Assembly: GCF_013409365.1 (NCBI RefSeq)
Contig: NZ_JACCBA010000001.1
Location: forward strand, 4,340,001-4,404,000
DNA from: Actinomadura luteofluorescens
Lineage (GTDB): Bacteria; Actinomycetota; Actinomycetes; Streptosporangiales; Streptosporangiaceae
Direction of reading: 5' to 3'
DNA length: 64,000 nt
The notes below the pieces were generated by a model that had not been told where the DNA came from, searched no databases, and was given only the letters and a program-made list of their open reading frames with translations. A program made the position numbers and the translations under genes. Each line of letters begins with the position of its first letter. Position 1 is the stretch's first letter. Shown piece after piece: positions 34,859-43,975 of this stretch.

Positions 34859-35712
34859 GGCTGGTTCCCTTCGTGCGGGTCGTGACGCGACGTGTCGTCG
34901 CGGGGCCGGTCGGGGCGGCGGCGGGACGGACGGGACGAGCCGAGCACGCGGGAGATCTCCAGGCCCGCCCGCTCGACCATCGGCCCGACCTCCCGGACCC
35001 GCGCCGGCGTCATCCGGGACGTCAGCCCGGACACGCTGAGCGCGCCCACCGCCCGGTCGGTGTGGTCGAAGATCGGCGCGGCGACGCAGCGGACCTCGGG
35101 CTCGTTCTCCCGGTCGTCCACGGCGTACCCGGACAGGCGCACCCGCTCCAGCTCGGCGGCCAGCCGCGCCGGGTCGGTGATCGTCCGTTCGGTGCGCGCG
35201 GGCATGCCGGCCGCGACGACCGTCTGGAAGTCGTCCTCGCCGAGCCAGGCGAGGACGGCCTTGCCGACGGCCGTCCGGTAGGCGGGCATCCGCAGCCCGA
35301 CGCGGGACGCCATCCGGACGTTGTGCTCGTTCTCCACCTTGTCGATGTAGACGACGTCGGGGGCCTCGTAGACGACGAGGTGGCACGTCTCGCCCACGAG
35401 GTGCTGGAGGCGGCGCAGCGGGTCGGCGGCGACCGACCGCATGTCGAGCGTCGACAGGTACGCCTGGCCGAGCCGCAGCGCGCCGTGCCCGAGCCGGAAC
35501 CAGCCGGTCTCGCGGTCGCGGGTGAGCAGGTCGCCGTCGATGAGCGGCTGCGCGAGCCGCAGCACGGTGCTCTTGCTGATGCCGAGGTCGTCGGCGATGC
35601 GGGTCAGCGACACCCCGCGCGCGTCGGCGTGGTCGCGGACGTGGTCGAGGACGGCGAGCGCGCGGCGCAGCGACGACGACTGGTTCCTCGGTTTCGCCTG
35701 GTCGGTCGTCAT
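34855..35712 (-). CDS. IclR-family transcriptional regulator of the catabolic operon
   Basis: 285 residues. HTH_IclR at the N-terminus (ALAVLDHVRDHADARGVSL, RIADDLGISKSTVLRLAQPL), then the IclR effector domain (about 80-260: LVGETCHLVVYEAPDVVYID, GLRMPAYRTAVGKAVLAWL, GYAVDDRENEPEVRCVAAPIF). The C-terminus has a charged tail (RPSRRRPDRPRDDTSR). It overlaps genes on both sides by four bases and so is made as part of the operon it presumably controls, either repressing it or activating it in response to an intermediate such as KDG. Confidence 0.92.
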   Translation of the reverse strand: MTTDQAKPRNQSSSLRRALAVLDHVRDHADARGVSLTRIADDLGISKSTVLRLAQPLIDGDLLTRDRETGWFRLGHGALRLGQAYLSTLDMRSVAADPLRRLQHLVGETCHLVVYEAPDVVYIDKVENEHNVRMASRVGLRMPAYRTAVGKAVLAWLGEDDFQTVVAAGMPARTERTITDPARLAAELERVRLSGYAVDDRENEPEVRCVAAPIFDHTDRAVGALSVSGLTSRMTPARVREVGPMVERAGLEISRVLGSSRPSRRRPDRPRDDTSRHDPHEGNQP

Positions 35713-36452
35713 GTGGTGCTCCCCGGAAGGAGCCCGCGGCGCAGGACGTCCCGCGCGGCGCGCAGGTGCCGCCCGGCGCGGGCGAGCGAGATCTCGTGGT
35801 GGCCAGGCAGCAGCATGTCGACCTCCAGCCCGGCGAGCCGCTCCAGGCTCGCGGCGTAGTCGGGGACGCGCGAGTCGTGCAGGTTCTGCAGCGAGATCCG
35901 CCCGCCGGTGAAGACGCAGTCCCCCGAGAACAGCGCGCGGCCCTCGGGCGCGTCAAGCAGATAGCAGGTGTGGCCGTCGGCGTGCCCGGGGGTGGCGACG
36001 GCCTGGAGGGCGACGCCTCCGCCGAGGTCGACGCGCTCCCCGTCCGCGATGGGACGGACCGCCGGGCACGCCGGGAACGTGTAGCCCTCCGGGTAGACCC
36101 CGGCGGCCTTGCCGCGGTCGACGCTGAGCTTCTCCTCCTCGCCCGAGGCGATCCAGTCGCTCGCCGGTGCCCCCGCGCGAACGTCGAGCCCCTGGACGCC
36201 CCGGGCGAGGCCGGCGGCGCCGCCCGCGTGGTCGGCGTGCCCGTGGGTGAGCAGCAGGTGCCGCTCCCCCGCCGGCCCGGCCGCCGCGAGCATCCGCCGG
36301 GCGAGCAGCCCGGCGGACACCCCGGCGCCCGCGTCGACCAGTGCCGAGCCCCGCGACCCCCGCACGAGGTAGACGTGGCAGTCGAGCGGGTCGGTGAGGT
36401 CGAACCCGGCGGCCCCGCTGCCGACGAGTTCGACGTGCTGCGTCAGCCTCAT
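35709..36452 (-). CDS. MBL-fold metallohydrolase
   Basis: 247 residues from ATG 36452, overlapping the M20 stop and the IclR start by four bases each. The signature HGHADHAGG is intact, with AVATPGHADGHTCYLL (second His), FSGDCVFTGGRI (bridging Asp) and LPGHH (last His). All di-zinc ligands are present. Substrates in the superfamily include lactones, thioesters and phosphodiesters. In an operon for a sugar-acid derivative, a lactonase is a reasonable guess; no direct evidence. Confidence 0.88.
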   Translation of the reverse strand: MRLTQHVELVGSGAAGFDLTDPLDCHVYLVRGSRGSALVDAGAGVSAGLLARRMLAAAGPAGERHLLLTHGHADHAGGAAGLARGVQGLDVRAGAPASDWIASGEEEKLSVDRGKAAGVYPEGYTFPACPAVRPIADGERVDLGGGVALQAVATPGHADGHTCYLLDAPEGRALFSGDCVFTGGRISLQNLHDSRVPDYAASLERLAGLEVDMLLPGHHEISLARAGRHLRAARDVLRRGLLPGSTT

Positions 36453-37586
36453 GCCCGGCTCCCCAGGGAGCGGACGGTGTCGGCGACGATGCGCGCGGCG
36501 AGGTCCACGTCCGCCAGCGCGACGGACTCGTCGGCGGAGTGGGCGTCGGCGATGGAGCCGGGGCCGAAGACGACCGAGGGGATGCCGGCGCGGGCGAGCT
36601 TGCTGGCGTCGGTCCCGAACGGCATGCCCTGGACGGTCGCGGGACGTCCCGCCGCTTCCAGGGCGCGGCGGAGAGCGGCGGGGACCGGGCTGCCGGCGGG
36701 CGTGTCGAGGGCGTAGTCGACGGTGAACGGCTCGTCCACCTCGATGCGGCCCGGGATGAGCGCGGCCAGCTCGGCGCGGTCGCGGCGCCACACCTCGACG
36801 GGGTCCTCGCCGGGGAGGGTGCGGCGGTCGACGTCGATCTCGCAGCGGCCCGGCACCGTGTTCGGGCCCTCGCCGCCCCGGATCCGGGTGACGCAGCGGG
36901 TCGCCGTCCCGAGCAGCGGGTGCGGCGGGACGTCCGGCGCCGCCGCGCCGATGTGGTCGATCACGCGCGTCATGAGCGCGACCGCGTTGACGGCCTCGTC
37001 CGGCCGGGAGCTGTGCCCGGCCGTCCCGAGCGCGCGGACGGTGTAGCGGACGCAGCCCTTGTGCGCGGTGGCGGGGACGAGCCCGGTCGGCTCCCCGACG
37101 ACGGCCCCGGCGAGCGGCGCGTCCCCGAGGTCGGAGATCAGGCCGAGGACGCCCTGGTAGGCGTGCTCCTCGTCCACGACCCCGGCGAGGACGACACCGA
37201 CCGGCGGCGGGTCCCCGGCCGCCAGCTCCTCCGCCGCCAGCATGAACGCCGCGAGCGGCCCCTTGGCGTCGCAGGCGCCGCGCCCGTACAGGCGGCCGTC
37301 CCGGATCGTCCCGGCGAACGGGTCGACGGTCATGCCGGTGGTCTCGACCGTGTCGAGGTGCGACTCCAGCAGCACCATGCGGGGATCGCGTCCCGGCACG
37401 GTCGCGACGACGTTGGGACGTCCCGGCAGCACCTCCCGCAGCTCCGCCTTCACGCCGCGGGCGGTGAGCCAGGGCCCGCACGTACTCGGCGACCGCGGCC
37501 TCCCCGAACCCGGGGCCGGACCCGGCGCGCGGGTTGACGCTGGCGATGCCGACCATCGCCTTGAGCAGTTCCCCCGATCGCGTCAT
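36449..37586 (-). CDS. M20-family deacylase (ArgE/DapE-like), frameshifted
   Basis: Translation from ATG 37586 gives MTRSGELLKAMVGIASVNPR, GFGEAAVAEYVRA and then breaks. One extra base in the GGGCCC run at 37472-37477 shifts the frame; removing it continues smoothly as WLTARGVKAELREVLPG to 36449. The remaining gene (open from ATG 37453) has the metal His/Asp in LLESHLDTVE, GRGACDAKGPLAAF, catalytic Glu-Glu in VVDEEHAYQG, and VVGEPTGL. Enzymes of this type release acyl groups from N-acyl substrates. The frameshift may be a real mutation or a homopolymer sequencing error; the truncated product would keep every catalytic motif. Confidence 0.78.
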
Positions 37587-38554
37587 CAGGACCGCCGTTC
37601 CCGCGCGTAGGCGAGCAGCAGCGCGATGATGAGCAGGCCGAGGACGATCTGCCGGACGCCCTCCGAGACGTTCCACGCGGCCAGCAGGGCGGTCAGCAGC
37701 GTCAGCAGCAGCGCGCCCGCGACGGTGCCGAGCACGTGCCCGCGCCCGCCGAGGATGGACGTCCCGCCGAGCACGACCGACGCGATCGACAGCAGCTGGT
37801 ACGGGTTGCCCATGGTGAGCGAGCTGGTGGAGGTGAACCCGAGCAGCACCAGCCCCGACACCCCGGCGAGCAGCGCGCACGCCCCGTAGGCGATGAACGC
37901 GGTGCGGGCGAGCGGGACGCCGGACGCGCGCGACGCCCGCTCCCCGTTGCCGAGCGCGAACACCCACCGTCCGGCACGGGAGGCGTGCAGCAGCCACGCG
38001 GCGACGGCGGTGATGCCGAGCCACAGGACGAACGCGAGCGGGACGCCCGCGACGCGGTCGTTGGCCAGGGACGCCAGCATCGGCACCTTCGCCGACTTCG
38101 GCGACCCGTTGGTGTAGACGAGCAGCGCGCCGGCGACGATCGTGCCGGTGGCCAGCGTCATCACCATCGGAGGCACCCGGAGCCACGTCACCCCGGCGGC
38201 GTTGGCGAGCCCGACCAGCAGGCTCGCGACGAGCGCGACGGCGACGCCCGCGGGCCCGCCCGAGCCGGCGGCGACCTGCGCGCACACCACCGCCGACAGC
38301 GCGACCACCCCGGACACCGACAGGTCGATGCCGCTCATCATGATCACGAGGGTCTGGCCGACGGCGACGATCCCGAGGAACGCGGCGGTCTGCGTCAGGT
38401 AGCGGACGCTGGAGACGCTGTCGAACCCCTTGGCGAACGCGATCGCGGCGATCCAGGTCACGATCAGCACGCCGAACGCCCAGGCGGCGCGGTTGTCCCG
38501 CAGCGCCGCCACCGGCCCGCGGGCGCCCGCGGTACGCGATAGCGCGGTCATCAT
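37586..38554 (-). CDS. ABC sugar-type permease (RbsC family), second
   Basis: 322 residues from ATG 38554, overlapping the preceding permease by four bases. Eight to ten membrane spans with the BPD_transp_2 signature VGQTLVIMMSGIDLSVSGVVALSAVV and the conserved SVVLGGTSILGGRG loop near residue 260. It forms the channel with the other permease as a heterodimer, energised by the ATPase at 39488. The family imports pentoses, hexoses and related sugar derivatives. Confidence 0.92.
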   Translation of the reverse strand: MMTALSRTAGARGPVAALRDNRAAWAFGVLIVTWIAAIAFAKGFDSVSSVRYLTQTAAFLGIVAVGQTLVIMMSGIDLSVSGVVALSAVVCAQVAAGSGGPAGVAVALVASLLVGLANAAGVTWLRVPPMVMTLATGTIVAGALLVYTNGSPKSAKVPMLASLANDRVAGVPLAFVLWLGITAVAAWLLHASRAGRWVFALGNGERASRASGVPLARTAFIAYGACALLAGVSGLVLLGFTSTSSLTMGNPYQLLSIASVVLGGTSILGGRGHVLGTVAGALLLTLLTALLAAWNVSEGVRQIVLGLLIIALLLAYARERRS

Positions 38555-39495
38555 TGCGTCCTCTCCCTGGTCGCCAACGTCTTGACGGCGATCGCCACGA
38601 TCAGCACCGCGCCCTGCATGATCAGTTGGTAGAACGGCGAGAGCCCGGTGAACAGCAGCAGGTTGGTGAGCAGGCCGATGAGCAGCGCGGCCAGCACGGT
38701 CGCGCGCATCTGGCCGACGCCGCCGAAGAAGCTGACCCCGGCGAGCACCGACGCGGCGATCGAGTTGAGCGTGTACGGGGTGCCGATCGTGGCGTCCCCG
38801 GAGCCGGTCTGGATCGCGAGGCCGATGCCCGCGAGGCCGATGAAGACGCCCGCGAGCGCGTAGGCGGAGATCTTCACCTTGCGGGTGCCGATGCCGCTGG
38901 CGTAGGCGCCGTGCTCGTTGCCGCCGACCGCGTACAGCGACAGCCCGAAACGGGTCGTCCGGACGAGCTTCCAGAGCAGCAGCACCAGGGCGATCGCCAC
39001 GAACGGCAGCGCGAGGCCGTTCCAGCCGTTGTTGTACGCCTTGACCAGGCCGGACGGGACGCTCCCGCCGGGCTGGGGGAGGACCACGAGCGTGACGCCG
39101 CCCCACAGGAACGACGCCGCCAGCGTCACGATGATCGGCGGCAGCCCGGCGTAGGCGACGAGCACGCCGTTCGCGGCGCCGGTCGCGGCGGCGGCGGCCA
39201 GGGCCAGGCCGGCGGCGACGAGCACGCCGTCCTCGGCGCGCACGGCGAACACCGCCATCGCCAGAGACAGCACCGCGCCGAGCGAAAGGTCGATGCCGCC
39301 GGCCAGCATGACGGTGCTCTGCCCCATCGCCGCCAGGATCAGCGGCAGGAACTGCGCCGACAGGATCGTGATCGACGCGGGGGTGAACACCTGCGAGTCG
39401 TAGTGGCTGTAGACGGCCAGCAGGACGACCAGCAGCGCGCCGAGGCCCGCCATGTCGAGGTTGCCGCGCAGCGCGGCGGTGAGGCGGTCAGGCAT
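38551..39495 (-). CDS. ABC sugar-type permease (RbsC family), first
   Basis: 314 residues. Motifs GQSTVMLAGGIDLSLGAVLSLAMAV and SIAASVLAGVSFFGGVGQ are the paired permease signatures of the ribose/galactofuranose importer family. The N-terminal residues overlap the ATPase stop by eight bases. It differs from its neighbour enough that the pair is a heterodimer rather than a recent duplication. Confidence 0.92.
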   Translation of the reverse strand: MPDRLTAALRGNLDMAGLGALLVVLLAVYSHYDSQVFTPASITILSAQFLPLILAAMGQSTVMLAGGIDLSLGAVLSLAMAVFAVRAEDGVLVAAGLALAAAAATGAANGVLVAYAGLPPIIVTLAASFLWGGVTLVVLPQPGGSVPSGLVKAYNNGWNGLALPFVAIALVLLLWKLVRTTRFGLSLYAVGGNEHGAYASGIGTRKVKISAYALAGVFIGLAGIGLAIQTGSGDATIGTPYTLNSIAASVLAGVSFFGGVGQMRATVLAALLIGLLTNLLLFTGLSPFYQLIMQGAVLIVAIAVKTLATRERTQ

Positions 39496-41110
39496 GCGCC
39501 ACCGCCCCGGTGACGGAGGCGCGGACGAGCCGCTCCTCGGTGAGGTCGCCGCCGGAGAGCCGGTCCACGACCGCGCCCTCGTACATGACGGCGACCTCGT
39601 CGCACAGGCCGACGAGTTCCATGGTGTCTCCCGAGGTGACGAGGACCGCCACGCCGCTGTCGGCCAGCCGGCGGAGCAGGTGGTAGATCTCGCGCTTGGT
39701 GCCGACGTCGATGCCGCGGGTCGGCTCGGCGAGCAGCAGGACCCGCGGCTCCGAGGGCAGCCAGCGGGCCAGCGCGACCTTCTGCTGGTTGCCGCCCGAC
39801 AGCCGGCGCGCCTCCTGCTCCGGGCCGGTCACCTTGATCCGCATGCGTTCGACGAGGTCGGCGACGAGCCGGGCCTCGGCGCCGCGGTCGACGGTGCCGA
39901 GCCGGCGGCCGGGCGTCACGACGCCGAGGTTGGTGAGCGACAGATTGGCCCGGACGGTCTGCGCCACGTGCAGGCCCTCGACCTTGCGGTCCTCCGGGAC
40001 GTAGGCCACGCGGCGGCGGATCGCCTCGCGCGGGGACGCCAGGCGCGCGGGACGTCCGTCCACCTCGACCCGGCCGGTGTGCCGGACGAGCCCGAACAGG
40101 GCGCGCAGCACCGCCCGCTGCCCCTGCCCCTGGAGGCCGCCGAGGCCGATGATCCGGCCGGGTTCGAGGTCGAGGTCGACGCCGGCGCAGGCGCCGGGGA
40201 CGGTCAGCCCCCGCGCGCGAAGCACCGGCGCGCCCGCGGGGACCGGGGTGGCGCCCCCCGCGGAGTCCTCGGCCGCCTCCTTCTCGGCGGCGATCTCCCG
40301 CTCGGAGGGGATGGCCGCGGCGTCGCCGCCCGCCGGGGCGGCGCCCGCCGGTGTGCCCGCCTCCCCGGCCTTCGGCGGGAACAGGTCGGACAGCTCCCGG
40401 CCGATCATCAGGTGCACGATGTCGTCGTGGCCCGTCTCCGCGCGCTCGCGGGTGGCCATGACCTCGCCGTCCTTGAGCACGGTCAGCCGGTCGGCGACGG
40501 CGAACAGCTCGCCCATCCGGTGGCTGACCATGATCACCGACGAGCCGGCCGCGCGCAGCTCGTCGACGACCTTGAACACGCAGGCCACCTGGTCGTCGTC
40601 CAGGGCGGACGTCGCCTCGTCCAGGATCAGCAGGCGCGGGGACGAGGCGAGCGCCTTGGCCAGCTCGACGAGCTGCTGCTGGCCGAGGGGGAGGCGTCCC
40701 GCCCGGGCCAGCGGGTCGGCGTCCAGGCCGACCCGCGCCAGCAGCGGCCGGGCGCGCCGGACCAGGTCGCGGCGCAGGACGAGCCCGCGCCGCGCCGGCC
40801 ACTGGCCGAGGAACACGTTCTCCGCGACGGTCTGGTGCGGGTTGAGGCTGAGCTCCTGGTGCACCGAGCCGATCCCGAGGGCCCGAGCACGGTGCGGGGA
40901 CCAGGCGCTGACCGGCGCGCCGTCGTAGACCACGCGTCCGGAGTCGGGCGGCAGGAGCCCCGTGATGAGCGAGAGGACGGTGCTCTTGCCCGCGCCGTTC
41001 TCCCCCACCAGGGCGAGGACCTCACCGGCGCGGACGTCGAAGCTCACCTCGTTCAGCACGCGGTTGCCCGCGAAGGACTTGGAGACCCGCTCGACGGCCA
41101 GGAGTGTCAT
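39488..41110 (-). CDS. ABC sugar importer ATPase with two nucleotide-binding domains (RbsA/MglA type)
   Basis: 540 residues from ATG 41110. NBD1: Walker A VGENGAGKSTVL, the SVHQELSL Q-loop, Walker B RLLILDEATSALD, VSHRMGELF. NBD2 (from about residue 285): GLGGLQGQGQRAVL in place of a canonical P-loop, YVPEDRKVEGL, signature LSGGNQQKVALARWL, LLLAEPTRGIDVGTK. One canonical and one degenerate site is normal for RbsA-type ATPases. An Ala/Gly/Glu-rich linker of about 50 residues between the domains (AGEAGTPAGAAPAGG) is longer than usual. Confidence 0.93.
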   Translation of the reverse strand: MTLLAVERVSKSFAGNRVLNEVSFDVRAGEVLALVGENGAGKSTVLSLITGLLPPDSGRVVYDGAPVSAWSPHRARALGIGSVHQELSLNPHQTVAENVFLGQWPARRGLVLRRDLVRRARPLLARVGLDADPLARAGRLPLGQQQLVELAKALASSPRLLILDEATSALDDDQVACVFKVVDELRAAGSSVIMVSHRMGELFAVADRLTVLKDGEVMATRERAETGHDDIVHLMIGRELSDLFPPKAGEAGTPAGAAPAGGDAAAIPSEREIAAEKEAAEDSAGGATPVPAGAPVLRARGLTVPGACAGVDLDLEPGRIIGLGGLQGQGQRAVLRALFGLVRHTGRVEVDGRPARLASPREAIRRRVAYVPEDRKVEGLHVAQTVRANLSLTNLGVVTPGRRLGTVDRGAEARLVADLVERMRIKVTGPEQEARRLSGGNQQKVALARWLPSEPRVLLLAEPTRGIDVGTKREIYHLLRRLADSGVAVLVTSGDTMELVGLCDEVAVMYEGAVVDRLSGGDLTEERLVRASVTGAVAHA

Positions 41111-41112
41111 CG

Positions 41113-42165
41113 CTACTTGCCGATCAGCTTGTCGATCTCGGACTGCGGCAGCGCCTGGATCGGGTAGGAGTCGTCCGGCTGGTCGGCCTGGACGTACTGG
41201 TCCAGGTTCTCGTTCGTGATCTTGGGCAGCGGCACCATGATCTGGTTCGGCACCGTCGCGCCGCCGGCCTTGGCGACCGCCGCGCGCAGCGCGATCACGC
41301 CGAGGTAGTTCGGCTGGGCGGTGGACAGCGAGGAGAACCCCGCGGCCTGGTTGTCCTTCCAGAGCTTGAGGAACCCGTTGTAGTTCTCGCCGGTGATCGG
41401 GACGAGCTTCTTCTTCTGCTTGACAAGGGTCTGGAGCGCGGCGGCCGAGAGCGCGCCGCCCTGCGAGAACACGCCGTCGATGTCGGGGTTGGCGGAGTAG
41501 GCGGAGGCGAACGCCTGCGCGGCGGGGGCGAGGTTGTACTCGCTGTGCACGTTGGAGACGACCTTGACGCCCGGGTACTGCTTGAGGCCCTCCTGGGCGC
41601 CCTGCCAGCGCTCCTCGCTGACCGCGACCCCGGCCGGGCCGTTGAACGCGATGATCTTGCCCTTGCCGCCCAGCTTCTCGCCGAGCCACCGGCCCATCAT
41701 CCGGCCCCACTCCTTCTGGTCCGTGCCGACGCGCACGACCTTGTCGGAGGTGACCAGGCTGTCGAAGTTGGCGACCGTGATGCCGGCGTTGGCCGCCTGC
41801 TCCAGCGCCGGGTTCAGCGCGGTGGACGACCCGGCGTCCACGAGGATCACGTCGTACTTCTGCTGGATCATCGCCCGGATCTGGGCGATCTGCTGGGAGG
41901 TGTCGCCGTTGGCGTTGAACACCTGGTAGTCGGCGACCTTGCCGTCCTTCTTCAGCTGGGCGACGTCGTCCTTCAGCATCTTGTCGGTCTGCTGCATCCA
42001 CGACGGGGTCAGGTAGATCGTGGACCAGCCCACCTTGAGGGCCTTGGACTTTCCGGCGGAGGCGGACGAACCGCCGTCGCCGGAATCGACGCCGCACGCG
42101 GCGGTGGCGGCCAGCGTGCCCAGCGCCGTGACGGCCACGGCGGCGCGCGTGAACCTACCGATCAT
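41113..42165 (-). CDS. Periplasmic-binding-protein-like lipoprotein of the sugar-type importer
   Basis: 350 residues. Lipoprotein signal with lipobox TLAATAAC, then an acidic Gly/Ser spacer. The mature part is a two-lobed Peripla_BP_4 protein (QQIAQIRAMIQQKYDVILVDAGSS, GITVANFDSLV, DGVFSQGGALSAAALQTL). It captures the transported compound outside the membrane. Its stop is two bases before the ATPase start. Sugar-type receptors of this class bind neutral sugars, polyols or sugar acids, not ordinary dipeptides, which bears on the operon's substrate. Confidence 0.92.
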   Translation of the reverse strand: MIGRFTRAAVAVTALGTLAATAACGVDSGDGGSSASAGKSKALKVGWSTIYLTPSWMQQTDKMLKDDVAQLKKDGKVADYQVFNANGDTSQQIAQIRAMIQQKYDVILVDAGSSTALNPALEQAANAGITVANFDSLVTSDKVVRVGTDQKEWGRMMGRWLGEKLGGKGKIIAFNGPAGVAVSEERWQGAQEGLKQYPGVKVVSNVHSEYNLAPAAQAFASAYSANPDIDGVFSQGGALSAAALQTLVKQKKKLVPITGENYNGFLKLWKDNQAAGFSSLSTAQPNYLGVIALRAAVAKAGGATVPNQIMVPLPKITNENLDQYVQADQPDDSYPIQALPQSEIDKLIGK

Positions 42166-42235
42166 GAGGGACTCCTTGTGCTGGTCCGGGCCCGGACGGG
42201 CCTCGGCGAACTGGGCGGGGGGTGGCTTGGGGGGG

Positions 42236-43798
42236 TCAGGCGGGCGTGAGGGCCCGTCCCGGCGGTGTCGCGTTCTCGGCGAGAACTCCGCCGGACAGGA
42301 CGGGGACGCCGTTGACCACGACGTGCTCCACGCCGTCGGCGGGCACCCTGGGTCTTTCGTAGGTGGCGCGGTCGGTGACGGCGGCCGGATCGACGACGGC
42401 GAGGTCGGCGGCGCGGCCGGTCTCGACGCGGCCCCGGTCGGCGAGCCGGAACCGGTCGGCGGCGCGCCCGGCCAGGTGCACGGCGGCCTGCTCCCACGTC
42501 CAGTCGCCGAGTTCCCGGACGTGCCGCCCGAGCAGCCGGGCGAACGCCCCCCACCCGCGCGGATGCGGATGCCCGCCCTGGTAGATGGCGTCCGATCCGG
42601 TCGTCTGGGCGGGGTGCCGCAGCAGCGCCCGCACCGACTCCTCGCTGTTGGTCGGGGGCTGCCCGAACACGCACCCGGCCTCCAGCCGGGTCGCGACGAG
42701 CAGATCGCAGCAGAACGCGCCGGGGCCCGAACCGGCCCGCTCGGCCGCGTCCGGCAGGCTCATGCCCTCGGCCCACCGGAACTCGTCGGCGGGGACGTGC
42801 GAGAGCGTGATCCGGGGCCACACCTCGGGGCGGTGCGCGAACCAGTCGCGCTCCAGCCTCTCCCGGACGGACGGTTCGGCGAGCGCGTCCAGCGTGGCGT
42901 CCAGGTCGGCGATGGGAAGCCAGTCCGGCAGCGTGACGAGCGTCAGCGTGCTGGACCCCCGCAGGTAGGGGTAGTTGTCGAAGGTCAGGTCGATGCCCTC
43001 GGCGCGCGCTCCGTCCACGAGCGCGACCAGCTCGTCGCCGGGGCCGTGGTAGTGCGAGACGTGCGGGGCGACCCGTCCGGCCCGCGCGATCTCCAGCACC
43101 TCCGCCATCGCCGCGCCGGCGGCGGACTCGTATCCGCGCATGTGCGTGACGTAGGGCAGCCCGGCCGCGCCGACCGGCGCGCACAGCGCCGCGATCTCGG
43201 CGGCGCCGGCGTAGGCGCCGGGCACGTACTCCAGCCCGGTGGACAGCCCGGCCGCCCCTTCGGACAGGCCGCGCTCGACGTGCGCCCGCATGGCCGCCAG
43301 CTCGCCGGGCTCCGGGGCGCGCCGCGCGGTCCCCATGACGCCGTGCCGGATCGTCCCGTGCGGCAGGAGGTAGACGGTGTTGAGCGGGGTGCGCCGGTCG
43401 TACCCGGCGAGCAGTTCCGCGACGGTCACCGGCCCGCCGTCCAGCCCGGGGTGCGGACCGTTGACCGGCGCGAAGTACCGGCTCACGTAGCGGAGCGTCT
43501 CGGCGCCGGCGGGGGCGTAGGAGACCCCGTCCTGGCCGAGGACGAACGTGGTGACGCCCTGCCGCAGCGCGGCGAGCTGCACGTCGGGGTCGAACACGGC
43601 CGCGTCGCCGTGGACGTGGGTGTCGATGAAGCCCGGCATGACGTACCGGCCGGTCGCGTCGATCACGGAGGACGCCCGCGCGCCGTCCAGGGCGCCGACC
43701 GCGGCGATCCGTCCGGCGGTGACGGCCACGTCCGCGCGGCGCCCGGGAGCCCCGGTGCCGTCCAGCACCGTCCCCCCGCGAACCAGCAGATCGTACAT
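42236..43798 (-). CDS. N-acyl-D-amino-acid deacylase-like amidohydrolase with Cys-to-Asp change
   Basis: 520 residues, amidohydrolase superfamily. H-x-H at His61/His63 in GFIDTHVHGD. Further metal His candidates are in YVTHMRGYES and VSHYHGPGDE, and a catalytic Asp in TTGSDAIYQGG. In well-studied D-aminoacylases the motif GNCG supplies a zinc-ligand Cys; here the aligned text is VLGQDGVSYAP, with Asp90 in its place. First gene of the operon; its promoter region (43799-43975) has repeated GATTTGCA-like elements. The family removes acyl groups from N-acyl-D-amino acids; with a sugar-type importer and KDG genes, N-acyl-D-glucosaminate is a plausible substrate. Confidence 0.85.
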   Translation of the reverse strand: MYDLLVRGGTVLDGTGAPGRRADVAVTAGRIAAVGALDGARASSVIDATGRYVMPGFIDTHVHGDAAVFDPDVQLAALRQGVTTFVLGQDGVSYAPAGAETLRYVSRYFAPVNGPHPGLDGGPVTVAELLAGYDRRTPLNTVYLLPHGTIRHGVMGTARRAPEPGELAAMRAHVERGLSEGAAGLSTGLEYVPGAYAGAAEIAALCAPVGAAGLPYVTHMRGYESAAGAAMAEVLEIARAGRVAPHVSHYHGPGDELVALVDGARAEGIDLTFDNYPYLRGSSTLTLVTLPDWLPIADLDATLDALAEPSVRERLERDWFAHRPEVWPRITLSHVPADEFRWAEGMSLPDAAERAGSGPGAFCCDLLVATRLEAGCVFGQPPTNSEESVRALLRHPAQTTGSDAIYQGGHPHPRGWGAFARLLGRHVRELGDWTWEQAAVHLAGRAADRFRLADRGRVETGRAADLAVVDPAAVTDRATYERPRVPADGVEHVVVNGVPVLSGGVLAENATPPGRALTPA

Positions 43799-43975
43799 TG
43801 GACCTCATTCACCCCAACGAGCACGTAACCGGACTTCAGTGCCGGTAGTCGTGGAGGTTATGGGGCGCGCCAAGCGCGGCACCAGATTTGCAACACATGA
43901 TTTTGCACTGCACAACCACCACTTGACCTGCGACGTTACCCGAAGCCAGCGGTGAGGAGCGCAGACGCGCGACGC
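43799..43975 (-). promoter_or_regulatory. Promoter region of the deacylase/KDG operon
   Basis: A 177-base gap with lower GC than the flanks. GATTTGCA (43885-43892) and GATTTTGCA (43899-43907) repeat at a 14-base step, and the second runs into TTGCACTGCACAA. These are candidate IclR sites. No gene is visible here. Confidence 0.4.

Noticed and set aside
35709..38285. 858-residue minus-strand frame joining MBL, M20 and permease sequence
   Set aside because: Only the last 247 codons code (the MBL protein); the rest is out of frame with the M20 and permease genes.
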